Source: CATZDY01 sp045599035 (lineage in GTDB: Bacteria > Bacillota > Desulfotomaculia > Desulfotomaculales > Desulfocucumaceae). From it: DNA of 64,000 nt. The position numbers were made by a program, and so were the translations under genes. The stretch spans positions 1 through 64,000 of the forward strand of contig JAZRVI010000032.1 in assembly GCA_045599035.1 (NCBI GenBank), in the 5' to 3' direction. Below are positions 25,345-33,119 of this stretch, in pieces. The notes beneath the pieces were generated by a model, which was not told where the DNA came from, searched no databases, and worked only from the letters and a program-made list of their open reading frames with translations. The stretch's first letter is position 1. Each line of letters starts with the position of its first letter.

Positions 25345-26184
25345 CTAAAACTGCATGGCCTGCAAACGGGCTATCCGATCCTGAGTGCTGGGATGAGTAC
25401 TGAATAATTTCTGGACGGAAACCCTTTTTAATGGATTGACAATAAACATATGAGCGGCTGAATCATTAATGTTCATGGGATATTGCCGGGCTACGCTTTC
25501 CATTTTCAGCAAAGCATTGGCCAGCCCCTGCGAGCTGCCGGCAATCCTGGCTCCGTCAGCGTCAGCCTGATATTCCCGGGAACGGGAAATGGCCATTTGA
25601 ATCAGCATGGCCGCAATGGGAGCCAGAATAATAGTGGCCAAAGAAGCCAAAAGCCCCAAAGCTCCATTGTCTTCGTCATCGCCGCCCAGCAGCAAGGTCC
25701 ATTGCAGCATATTGGCAATCATGCTGATCGCTCCGGCAATGGCGGCCGCTATGGTGCTGATTAAAATATCCCGGTTTTTGATGTGGGAAATTTCATGAGC
25801 CAAAACCCCTTCGATTTCAGAGCGGTTCAGCATTTTCATAATACCTTCGGTTACGGCAATGGCAGCGTGTTCAGGGCTGCGTCCGGTAGCAAAAGCATTA
25901 GGCTGCTCAGTCGGGGTGACATACAGCCGGGGCATGGGCAAACCGGCTCTTTGGGTCAGGTTTTCAACCATGGCATATAATTCTGGTGATTCAGCCTGGG
26001 TAACTGGATAGGAACGGGTCATTTTAATAGCCACTTTATCGCTATAGAAATAATTAAACAGATTTAAGCCCATAGAGATAATAAAGAAAATAATGGCCAT
26101 TCTTTGACCGCCGATAGCCCAGCCGATGACAATTAAAAAAGCAGTCAACAAGGCCATCAGCATGGCAGTTTTAAAGGTATTCAT
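25345..26184 (-). CDS. htpX: Zinc metalloprotease HtpX (M48)
   Basis: A 279-residue membrane protease with two N-terminal helices (LMALLTAFLIVIGWAIGG and MAIIFFIISMGLNLFNYF). The zinc motif is HEISHIKNRD, followed by two more hydrophobic segments and the glutamate in SREYQADADGARI. HtpX removes damaged membrane proteins together with FtsH. The start at ATG 26184 has GGGAGGCG upstream. The Mn2+-riboswitch-controlled exchanger lies only 23 bp upstream and is probably co-transcribed, which could tie HtpX to the same signal. Confidence 0.94.
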   Translation of the reverse strand: MNTFKTAMLMALLTAFLIVIGWAIGGQRMAIIFFIISMGLNLFNYFYSDKVAIKMTRSYPVTQAESPELYAMVENLTQRAGLPMPRLYVTPTEQPNAFATGRSPEHAAIAVTEGIMKMLNRSEIEGVLAHEISHIKNRDILISTIAAAIAGAISMIANMLQWTLLLGGDDEDNGALGLLASLATIILAPIAAMLIQMAISRSREYQADADGARIAGSSQGLANALLKMESVARQYPMNINDSAAHMFIVNPLKRVSVQKLFSTHPSTQDRIARLQAMQF

Positions 26185-26214
26185 AATTTCGCCTCCCAAA
26201 ATTAATATCCAGCC

Positions 26215-27207
26215 TTAGGAAACAACTACAATAAGGATATATAACAGGTACAGCAACCCCATAGAAGTTAAAAGGGCTGGTTTAACCAGCTTCTTAAAGC
26301 GGAGAACCATACACAAAATTCCGGCGGCCGCCAAAGCTAAAATGGCATTGATTAAAGCATAGCCTTCCAGAGTCCAGGGGGTTAGCAAAATGCCAATGGC
26401 CGGCAAAATGGAGCTTTGAAAAACCATGGCTCCGGTAATATTGCCCAAAGCCAGGGTATCCTTGCCTTGCCGAATCCAAATAACGCTGTTGAATTTTTCC
26501 GGCAGCTCGGTGGCAATAGGGGTAATAAAGACCGCCAGAATAAAAGCAGGAACTCCCAGATAAGAAGCCAAATCCTCCAAACCAATAACAAAGATTTTGG
26601 CTCCAATAATAATGGCCGCCAAAGCAGCTATTACCTGCAACACCACCAGCTTTAAGGCTGGATCGGTCTGCTTTTTGGCAAAATACAGCGGGTTTAATTC
26701 GGAATCCTCCAGGCTTTTGCCGGATTTAATAGTCAGATAAGCATAAATAATATAGGCTGCAACCAAAGCAAGGGCGACAACTATTTTCAGCCAATGCCAG
26801 GGCAGGAAGGAAGCGAGAATGGCCAAGGCATAGACTACCAGAAAATAGCGTAAATCCCGATGAGCAATTTCCGGATTAATCAGCATATGGGATCTTTTGC
26901 GGCCATTGATATGACAAATCAGGGCAGCAATGCCGGTTACAGCCATAGCCAGAGTAGCCAGCATAAAAGGGGCTCCCAAAATAGCTCCAATACCGATTTC
27001 ATGAGAAGCTTCTGAGCTGCCAAATAAAATGGCAATAATGGGAATTAAAGATTCCGGTAGAGCTGTACCCACAGCAGCCAAAACACTGCCTACGGCTCCT
27101 TCGGAGAGGTTGAGCTTTTTGCCCAGCCATTCCACTCCATTGGTAAAAAATTCAGCGGCAGCCAAAATCAAAATCAGTCCGCCGACTAAATAAATTGCGG
27201 TAAGCAA
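26215..27207 (-). CDS. CaCA-family cation exchanger under a yybP-ykoY riboswitch
   Basis: A 330-residue membrane protein of the Ca2+/cation antiporter family (YrbG type) with about ten helices. Both alpha-repeats are visible: AAVGTALPESLIPIIAILFG near the N terminus and FITPIATELPEKFNSVIW in the second half, with acidic residues in the ion path. The start TTG 27207 is preferred because GGAGG is 7 nt upstream; TTG 27210 is also possible, and an ATG at 27249 lies inside the terminator hairpin. The leader carries a Mn2+-sensing riboswitch, so manganese (or calcium/manganese) export is the likely role, by inference from the switch. Confidence 0.87.
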   Translation of the reverse strand: MLTAIYLVGGLILILAAAEFFTNGVEWLGKKLNLSEGAVGSVLAAVGTALPESLIPIIAILFGSSEASHEIGIGAILGAPFMLATLAMAVTGIAALICHINGRKRSHMLINPEIAHRDLRYFLVVYALAILASFLPWHWLKIVVALALVAAYIIYAYLTIKSGKSLEDSELNPLYFAKKQTDPALKLVVLQVIAALAAIIIGAKIFVIGLEDLASYLGVPAFILAVFITPIATELPEKFNSVIWIRQGKDTLALGNITGAMVFQSSILPAIGILLTPWTLEGYALINAILALAAAGILCMVLRFKKLVKPALLTSMGLLYLLYILIVVVS

Positions 27208-27232
27208 CAATTGACCTCCTTTCTTGCTGGAA

Positions 27233-27275
27233 TTAAAAAAGACCTTCACGCCTTATCCTAAAGCGTGAAGGTCTC
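27233..27275 (-). terminator. Expression-platform terminator of the Mn2+ riboswitch
   Basis: Minus strand GACCTTCACGCTTTAGG/AAGGCGTGAAGGTC forms a 14-bp stem followed by TTTTTTAA. Its 5' arm overlaps the aptamer's conserved GCGAGACCTT, so ligand binding should prevent it forming (an ON switch). Confidence 0.85.
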
Positions 27276-27374
27276 GCAATAACCAAAATCAGGTTAATGT
27301 CAGGCCGGGTTTGTACAAACAAACCGTATTGACGACCAGACAACTCTAAAAGAGCAGCTACTCCCCTTCATTGC
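27256..27374 (-). promoter_or_regulatory. yybP-ykoY (Mn2+) riboswitch
   Basis: The minus-strand leader holds, in order, the class blocks GGGGAGTAGC, GTCGTCAATACG, CCGGCC and GCGAGACCTT with variable stems between. This is the yybP-ykoY aptamer, established as a Mn2+ sensor. It lies directly before the exchanger gene, with the terminator overlapping its 3' arm. Confidence 0.9.
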
Positions 27375-27378
27375 CTTT

Positions 27379-27407
27379 ATTTTAATCAAATTTTGGACAA
27401 AAGTCAA
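27379..27407 (-). promoter_or_regulatory. Sigma-A promoter of the riboswitch transcript
   Basis: Minus strand TTGACT (27407-27402), a 17-bp spacer and TAAAAT (27384-27379). Confidence 0.75.
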
Positions 27408-27420
27408 TCTTTTTTTGATT

Positions 27421-28629
27421 TCAGCTCTGAACAAATTTACCCATTAAACGAAAGCCTTCTTCCAGGAGCAGACCGGAGGCTGCCGCTGTATTTTCATCAT
27501 ATTGTTGAGCTAAATCCGGCTGAATATTCCTGCCGCACAGGGCAAAAGGAATTGGATCTCGGGTGTGGGTCAGCAAAGAAACCGGAGTGGGATGATCCGG
27601 CAGAACCAGCAGGCGATAGTCCCCCTGGCTTTCCAGATATTCCAAGATAGGAGCAGCAATTTGCTGGTCAATTGCTTCAATGGCCTGAATCTTCAAGTCC
27701 AGGTTGCCCTGATGCCCGGCTTCGTCCGGGGCTTCCACATGCAGATATACCAGATCCAGACCAGCCTGCAAAGCGGCAATGGCAGCCTGAGCCTTGCCTG
27801 CAAAATTGGTATGAATATTGCCGGTAATTCCCGGAACCTCCAGCACCTGCATTCCGGCACAAATTCCAATGCCTTTAAGCAAATCAACAGCAGAAATAAT
27901 GCCGCCCTGCAAGCCGTATTCCTGCTGAAAATTCGGCAGGAAAGGCTTTTGTCCGGCTCCCCAGAACCACAGGGAGTTGGCCGGATTTAAACCCTGAGCC
28001 ATTCTTTTTTGGTTAATGGGGTGCTGGTGCAAAATTTCCCAGCTTTGCTTCAGCATCTGCCAAAAAATCTCGGCATCATCGCCCTGGGGCAAATTTTGCT
28101 CGGTTACCAATTGCTTGGAAAAATCATGAGGCGGGGTAAATTTCACCTGATTGGGAGCATTTTTCCAAACCAGCAAATGACGATAGCTGACCCCAGGATA
28201 GAAGTTTTTGTGTTTTTCTCCCAGCTTTTCCTGAATAGCTTCTATTAAAACCTTGGCTTCTGCTGAAGAAATTTCTCCGGCACTATAATCTTCCATGCGG
28301 CAATCCGGCGAACCAATGGGAGCAGACAAGGTTACCAGATTACACCGAAAAGCCATATCGTTTTCCTGCATATCAATTCCCATACTGACAGCCTCCAGCG
28401 GAGAACGGCCAGTATAATAACGAGAGGGATCATAGCCCATAACCGACAGGTTCGCTACATCACTGCCCGGCAAATAGGCTTCCGGGACATTTTTGGCCAG
28501 ACCAACCCGGCCTTTTTGGGCAATTTGATCAAAAACCGGACAATTAGCCGCCTGCAAGGGAGTTTTTCCATTTAATTCCTGACAAGGCAAGTCAGCCATG
28601 CCGTCTCCTAAAATAATTACATATTTCAT
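27421..28629 (-). CDS. ApgM-type 2,3-bisphosphoglycerate-independent phosphoglycerate mutase (or proposed homoserine kinase)
   Basis: A 402-residue alkaline-phosphatase-superfamily enzyme starting MKYVIILGDGMADLP. Metal site residues appear in LGDGMAD and the serine region PGSDVANLSVMGYDP, and a later block reads VYLHVEAPDEAGHQGNLDLK and LVLPDHPTPVSLLTHTRDP. It belongs to the archaeal-type ApgM family. Some bacterial members of this exact length were proposed to be an alternative homoserine kinase in genomes lacking ThrB, and sequence alone does not separate the two. ATG 28629 is preceded by AAAGGATTTTGTTT. The gene stands alone between two promoters. Confidence 0.85.
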   Translation of the reverse strand: MKYVIILGDGMADLPCQELNGKTPLQAANCPVFDQIAQKGRVGLAKNVPEAYLPGSDVANLSVMGYDPSRYYTGRSPLEAVSMGIDMQENDMAFRCNLVTLSAPIGSPDCRMEDYSAGEISSAEAKVLIEAIQEKLGEKHKNFYPGVSYRHLLVWKNAPNQVKFTPPHDFSKQLVTEQNLPQGDDAEIFWQMLKQSWEILHQHPINQKRMAQGLNPANSLWFWGAGQKPFLPNFQQEYGLQGGIISAVDLLKGIGICAGMQVLEVPGITGNIHTNFAGKAQAAIAALQAGLDLVYLHVEAPDEAGHQGNLDLKIQAIEAIDQQIAAPILEYLESQGDYRLLVLPDHPTPVSLLTHTRDPIPFALCGRNIQPDLAQQYDENTAAASGLLLEEGFRLMGKFVQS

Positions 28630-28767
28630 AAACAAAATCCTTTTTCTGAATTTATTTCCTGAATAGAAGTTTACCAGAAGCTTCAAGTCAAGTCAATTTA
28701 CTATTGTTTTTATTCAGAAAATCATTGAATTTTCCATTGCTCCTGCCTCGGCAAGCTGCTTACAGTA

Positions 28768-28796
28768 TTGACAATTTTCGGGATTAATATTATGAT
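28768..28796 (+). promoter_or_regulatory. Sigma-A promoter of the marR-type gene
   Basis: TTGACA (28768-28773), a 17-bp spacer and TATGAT (28791-28796). Confidence 0.85.
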
Positions 28797-28814
28797 AGTG
28801 TATATACACTATCA
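28793..28814 (+). promoter_or_regulatory. 22-bp perfect palindrome, probable MarR operator
   Basis: TGATAGTG, TATATA, CACTATCA: a perfect 22-bp inverted repeat that overlaps the -10 box and start site of the MarR gene and ends 15 bp before its ATG. Position and size fit autorepression by a dimeric MarR protein. Confidence 0.8.
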
Positions 28815-28828
28815 GGAGTTGAAAAGCC

Positions 28829-29245
28829 ATGAAGCTGTCCCCATGTCACTGTTTTAATTTCAAAAGAGCTGAAAACAAATTGGTAGAATTTTATGACAGT
28901 TTTTTTAAGACTGCCGGAATTACAGCCAATCAATATTCCATTTTGGCTCATATTAAGAAACTGGCTCCCATTACGGTCTCCAGTCTGGCCGAAAATCTGG
29001 GTTTGGCTCGCACCACCTTGGTACGGAATCTAAAGCCGCTGGAAAAAAGAAAGCTGGTTTTGGACTTGGCCAGCAACGGGCGGGGGCGGCAACTGGTTCT
29101 AAGCGAGGAAGGCCGGAAAATTCAAGAGAAATCCGAGTTCCTTTGGCAGGAAGCCCAAAAAGCCTTGGAAACCAGCCTGGGAACAGAAAACCTGCAAAAT
29201 CTTTATACCGTACTGGAAATCATTTTAAATAAACTGGAAAACTAA
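28829..29245 (+). CDS. MarR-family transcriptional regulator
   Basis: A 138-residue winged-helix regulator. The recognition helix region is ITVSSLAENLGLARTTLVRNLKPLEKRKLV, followed by the wing (LASNGRGRQLVLSEEG) and a C-terminal dimer helix. The N terminus has a Cys-His-Cys triplet (SPCHCFN), which could sense oxidants or metals, though this is only a suggestion. It has its own promoter and a perfect palindrome for autoregulation. A related half-site (ATAGTGCATATA at 33118) lies at the efflux-operon promoter, so that operon, and perhaps the nitrogenase-like genes between them, are candidate targets. Confidence 0.92.
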   Translation: MKLSPCHCFNFKRAENKLVEFYDSFFKTAGITANQYSILAHIKKLAPITVSSLAENLGLARTTLVRNLKPLEKRKLVLDLASNGRGRQLVLSEEGRKIQEKSEFLWQEAQKALETSLGTENLQNLYTVLEIILNKLEN

Positions 29246-29246
29246 G

Positions 29247-29276
29247 CAAAAACAAGAGAAATTTGTTTTTGCAAGC
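29247..29276 (+). terminator. Hairpin after the marR-type gene
   Basis: GCAAAAACA and TGTTTTTGC form a 9-bp perfect stem with an AGAGAAATT loop. No clean T-tract follows the stem, so termination may be incomplete. Confidence 0.5.
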
Positions 29277-29306
29277 TCCAAATCGCAAATTTGGCACGAT
29301 AAAAAA

Positions 29307-29335
29307 TTGGCATTCTTCTGAAATTACAGTATAAT
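29307..29335 (+). promoter_or_regulatory. Sigma-A promoter of the nitrogenase-like operon
   Basis: TTGGCA (29307-29312), a 17-bp spacer and TATAAT (29330-29335). Confidence 0.8.
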
Positions 29336-29353
29336 AAATTTAACTAAATTTAT
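29334..29353 (+). promoter_or_regulatory. Operator-like inverted repeat at the nitrogenase-like promoter
   Basis: ATAAATTTA-AC-TAAATTTAT is a perfect 9-2-9 inverted repeat covering the end of the -10 box and the start site. It differs from the MarR palindrome at 28793, so another regulator is probable. AT richness makes chance more likely than for the MarR site. Confidence 0.55.
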
Positions 29354-29393
29354 CGTTTTTTGTAAATTTATTTTGAAGAAAGGAGCAATTAAT

Positions 29394-31562
29394 TTGAGTG
29401 AAATTGCTTTTTATGGCAAGGGAGGTATTGGCAAATCCACCATTTCGGCCAATGTTTCGGCAGCTCTGGCCAATTTGGGACAAAAGGTTCTACAAATTGG
29501 CTGTGATCCCAAGCATGACTCCACCCGGCTTTTATTGGGAGGACGCAATATTACCACCGTTTTATCCTACCTGAAAACTAAAACTCCGGATCAATGCCGA
29601 CTGGAGGAGGTAGTTTTTTCCGGATATGGCGGGGTGCATTGTGTAGAAGCCGGAGGACCGGAACCCGGAGTCGGCTGTGCCGGACGAGGAATTTTGACCA
29701 CCTTTGAGCTTTTGGATCGCCTGGGCATCAAAAGTAATCAATATGATACCATTGTTTATGATGTGCTGGGTGATGTGGTATGCGGCGGCTTTGCCGTACC
29801 CTTGCGGCGGGAATATGCCAATAAGGTTTATATTGTAACTTCCGGGGAATTTATGGCCATTTATGCGGCCAATAATATTTTGCGGGGTCTAAAAAACTAT
29901 GATCAGACAGTTCACCGAGCAGGCGGTTTGATTTTTAACAGTCGGGGTCTGGCCGAAGAAGACGAACGCATTAAGCGTTTTGCTGAAGCAGTACAGCTTC
30001 CGGTTTTGGAAAGAATCCCTCGCAGTGACCTTTTTGCCGAAAGCGAAAAAGCCGGTCAATGCCTGGTAGAAAAATATCCGGACTCGGAAATTGCAGCTCA
30101 GTTTGCTGGTTTGGCTCAATTCATTTTGAATCAGCAGGCTTTGCAGGAAGCCAGACCTTTAACTGATGAGCGTCTGGAAGAAATTGTTCTGGGAAAAAGA
30201 CCGTTGGTCACGGTCAGCGAAGAAGTTAAAATTAAGCTGGAACAAAATCAAGCGGAAAAACAGTTCTTTTCCAAAAATTTAATTTCTAGGGAACCTTTAT
30301 ACGGCTGTGCTTTTAATGGAGCTTTGGGAGTAACGACTCAGGTCACAGACAGCATTAGCCTGGCTCATGGTCCGGCCAGTTGTGCTCACCTGGCCTATCA
30401 GACCATTACCTCGGCCGGCCGCAAGGGTTTATTGGAACGGGGCAGCGTTATTCCGGAACAAATCGCCCCTCGGATTATATCCTCTGACATGAACGAAGGC
30501 ATTATGATTTTCGGCGGTTTGGAAGAACTAAAGCAGAAAATTGCTCAAATTAAAATCCAAAAACCCCGCTATATCTGGGTGATTACCGCTTGTGCCAGCG
30601 GAATTATTGGAGATGATTTAAGCAGCCTGGATGAACTCGGCGATTCGGAAACCCGAATTATCCCTATCCTGGCCGATGGCAATATTAATGGGGATTTTTT
30701 GCAGGGAATTTTGCTGGCTTATCTGGAAATAGGACGAGCCTTGATTGATCCCCAGGTGCAGCCGGAAGCCGATACGGTTAATTTAATTGGAGAAAAAACA
30801 GAAGGGGATACCACAGAGGCCAATTTCCAGGCTTTTAAAGAGCTAATCGAGCGTTTGGGCTTAAAGGTTAACTGCCGGTTTATCTGCCGTACCACTGGAA
30901 CGGAAATCCGTCGGCTTTTGGCTGGCCGCCTGAATATTTTGGCCTGGGATGATTATATGGGACGGACTATCCAGGACTTTTTGATCGGTGAATATGGAGC
31001 CAGTTTTATGGAACAGCCTTTGCCGGTAGGCTTTACCGAAACCAAAGAATGGCTGGAAGCTTTGGCCGCTTATTTTGGCAAAGAAGATTTGGTGGCGGAA
31101 ATTCTATCCGATTACAGCCAGCAATACAAGCAGCGCCTGGCCGAGTTGAAGCCTTATTTGCAGGGCAAAAAGCTGGCCATTGTGAGCTGCAATTATCAAT
31201 TAGACTGGATTATTCAAACCGCCTTGGATTTAGATATGGAAGTCCTCAAAATCTGTTCCCTTTATTCCTCGCAGGATAATTGCTTTAAAACCCGTTTTGA
31301 AGATCAAATTGGAGAATTGGTGCTTAATTGCCCTCTGGAAGAGAGATTCCAGCATTTTCCGGCTGAAGCAGATTTAATTTTGCAGGATCAGATTTGGGAG
31401 GGTTCTCCAGGTAATGCTTTTACTGATACCATTCCCTTTGGGCCGCCCATTGGTTTTTTCAGCGGCTTAAAGCTGGCGGAACGCTGGAAAGAAATTTTTC
31501 AAATGAACCTGAAGGAGGGCTGGCGGAATGATGAAAAATTGTATAGAAAGTACCTCGGCTGA
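29394..31562 (+). CDS. Fused NifH-like / NifD-like nitrogenase-family protein
   Basis: A 722-residue protein joining two parts that are normally separate polypeptides. Residues 1-250 are a complete Fe protein: P-loop GKGGIGKS (8-15), CDPKHDST, and both bridging-cluster ligands Cys95 (GGPEPGVGCAGRG) and Cys130 (DVLGDVVCGGFA), at almost the A. vinelandii NifH positions 97 and 132. After a linker of about 45 residues comes an oxidoreductase component-1 domain. It has the three cluster cysteines Cys305 (YGCAFNGAL), Cys330 (GPASCAH) and Cys400 (ITACASGIIGDD). TTG 29394 has AAAGGAG 8 nt upstream. The substrate is unknown. No nifB, nifE/N, nifV, bch or cfb gene is nearby, so nitrogen fixation is unlikely. 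Confidence 0.93.
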   Translation: MSEIAFYGKGGIGKSTISANVSAALANLGQKVLQIGCDPKHDSTRLLLGGRNITTVLSYLKTKTPDQCRLEEVVFSGYGGVHCVEAGGPEPGVGCAGRGILTTFELLDRLGIKSNQYDTIVYDVLGDVVCGGFAVPLRREYANKVYIVTSGEFMAIYAANNILRGLKNYDQTVHRAGGLIFNSRGLAEEDERIKRFAEAVQLPVLERIPRSDLFAESEKAGQCLVEKYPDSEIAAQFAGLAQFILNQQALQEARPLTDERLEEIVLGKRPLVTVSEEVKIKLEQNQAEKQFFSKNLISREPLYGCAFNGALGVTTQVTDSISLAHGPASCAHLAYQTITSAGRKGLLERGSVIPEQIAPRIISSDMNEGIMIFGGLEELKQKIAQIKIQKPRYIWVITACASGIIGDDLSSLDELGDSETRIIPILADGNINGDFLQGILLAYLEIGRALIDPQVQPEADTVNLIGEKTEGDTTEANFQAFKELIERLGLKVNCRFICRTTGTEIRRLLAGRLNILAWDDYMGRTIQDFLIGEYGASFMEQPLPVGFTETKEWLEALAAYFGKEDLVAEILSDYSQQYKQRLAELKPYLQGKKLAIVSCNYQLDWIIQTALDLDMEVLKICSLYSSQDNCFKTRFEDQIGELVLNCPLEERFQHFPAEADLILQDQIWEGSPGNAFTDTIPFGPPIGFFSGLKLAERWKEIFQMNLKEGWRNDEKLYRKYLG

Positions 31563-32835
31563 CAGCTTGAGCGGAGCTATTTTTGCTTTGGAAGGAATCC
31601 AGGATAGCTGCGTAGTTTTAAACGGGCCTACCGGCTGCAAATTTTATCACTCGACTATCTCGGACAAACAATATCCCTGGCGAACTCCCTCTCAGGAAGC
31701 TTTACCCCTAGAGTCCAAATTACTTGGCGGTTCCGGCCGGGTTCCCTGCACCTATTTAGACGGTTACGATTATGTTTATGGCTGCGGGAACAAGCTGACC
31801 GACTTACTGCGAATCCTAGCCAAGGGAAATTATAAGCTGCTGGCTATTGTCAATTCACCTGGAGCAGCTTTAATTGGGGATGATTTGGAAAAATTTTTGC
31901 AGCAGGAAATCAAGATCCCCTGCTTTGCGGTGGAAAACACCGGCTTCTCCGGCCAATTTGCTGATGGTTATCAAAACGCCTGGCTGAAAGCCTTTACGGT
32001 TCTCCCCCTTGCTCCCCGCAAAATCCGCCCTAAAACCGTCAATTTGCTGGGCTTTTGCTTATATCAAAAATATTATGAAGGCAATGTTCAGGAATTAAAA
32101 CGCCTGCTGGCCTTGTGCGGCATTGAGGTAATTTCTGCTCCGGGAGCCGGGGATAAGGTGGCAACCGTTTGTCAACTGACAGAAGCAGAATATAATGTGG
32201 TAATTTATCCAGAATACGGCCTTAAACTGGCAGAAAAGCTCCAGGCTACCCACCAAATGCCCTATCTGGTGCCAGAAGAAGGCGTTCCAGTAGGCTTTGC
32301 TGCAACGGAAAGCTTTGTCCGACAGGTCTGTCAGGCTGTGGGAGCAAACCCCGAACCGGCTTTGGAGGATCTGGCTAAAACCAGAGCCAGAGCTTATCTT
32401 TTGCTTTCCCGCTTTTCTTCTCTTTTGGGCTTGCCCAAGGGCAGCTTGTTTTCAGTACGGGGAGAAAGCTCATTGGCCTATCCATTGACCAAATGGCTTT
32501 GCACCTATCTGGGCATGATTCCGGCAGCGGTTAATACTTCTCAGGAAGTGGCGGAATTTAAGGACAAGTTGGAGAATTTTCTGGGTCAGATTCATTATCA
32601 AGGAGTTTTGGCCAATCCGGTTTATCAAACAGAAACCCAACTGGCCTTTGCAGACGGAACTACCATTGCCCAACTGCGTTTGCAGGGACGGTTTGTAAGC
32701 GGAATTGAAATTGCCCTGCCTACTTTAGGCTATTTGGATTTTGTGGAAAAAACTATCCTGGGAGCAAACGGAGTCTTATTTTTACTGGAACAAGTTGTCA
32801 ATGGCCTAAGGTATTTGCGGGTTCAGGAAAATTAA
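31528..32835 (+). CDS. Nitrogenase component-1-like second subunit
   Basis: A 435-residue NifK/NifE/BchB-type protein overlapping the fusion gene by 35 bp, so the two are surely co-translated and likely form an alpha-beta complex. The N terminus keeps two cluster cysteines, Cys5 (KNCIEST) and Cys37 (NGPTGCKFYH). The third expected cysteine is absent: the block reads IVNSPGAALIGDD. Cys86 (YGCGNK) is a possible additional ligand. It is shorter than NifK, with no N-terminal extension. AAGGAGGG lies before ATG 31528. The family includes reductases of tetrapyrroles, F430 precursor and methylthio-alkanes, and none can be assigned here. Confidence 0.9.
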   Translation: MMKNCIESTSADSLSGAIFALEGIQDSCVVLNGPTGCKFYHSTISDKQYPWRTPSQEALPLESKLLGGSGRVPCTYLDGYDYVYGCGNKLTDLLRILAKGNYKLLAIVNSPGAALIGDDLEKFLQQEIKIPCFAVENTGFSGQFADGYQNAWLKAFTVLPLAPRKIRPKTVNLLGFCLYQKYYEGNVQELKRLLALCGIEVISAPGAGDKVATVCQLTEAEYNVVIYPEYGLKLAEKLQATHQMPYLVPEEGVPVGFAATESFVRQVCQAVGANPEPALEDLAKTRARAYLLLSRFSSLLGLPKGSLFSVRGESSLAYPLTKWLCTYLGMIPAAVNTSQEVAEFKDKLENFLGQIHYQGVLANPVYQTETQLAFADGTTIAQLRLQGRFVSGIEIALPTLGYLDFVEKTILGANGVLFLLEQVVNGLRYLRVQEN

Positions 32836-33084
32836 CCAGAAAACAGTTTTTTATTGCCTTTCTTTCTTCAGGAGAAATCTGGCAAGAGCGGGTCTTTGGC
32901 TGGAACTATCGGCCACAGACCCTCTTTTGTCGTCTGAAAGTACTCAACCCATTCAGTCAGCTCTGCAATTTCCTCCCCCACAGAAGAAAATGACAACCTT
33001 TCAAAAGCAAGCCTGGCAAAAAATCTGCTTTTGAAAAAGTCTTTGGCTCCCAAAAGGATAAAATCGGAAAGATTAATTTTTGTA

Positions 33085-33113
33085 TTGACAGTTAAGCCAG
33101 GAAAAGCTATTAT
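33085..33113 (+). promoter_or_regulatory. Sigma-A promoter of the efflux operon
   Basis: TTGACA (33085-33090), a 17-bp spacer and TATTAT (33108-33113). Directly after it ATAGTGCATATA (33118-33129) matches 11 of 12 bases of the MarR palindrome half-site. Confidence 0.75.
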
Positions 33114-33119
33114 TTTAAT

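Noticed and set aside
29394..32835. Interpretation as a true nitrogenase
   Set aside because: There are no nifB, nifE, nifN or nifV genes, the second subunit lacks a cluster cysteine and the N-terminal NifK extension, and the Fe protein is fused. All of this argues for a nitrogenase-like reductase instead.
32868..33053. A 61-codon minus-strand frame after the nitrogenase-like genes
   Set aside because: It begins at a TTG with no ribosome site and overlaps a promoter region. The amino-acid pattern (LTEWVEYFQTTKEGLWP) is somewhat protein-like, so it could be a relic, but I cannot support a gene.
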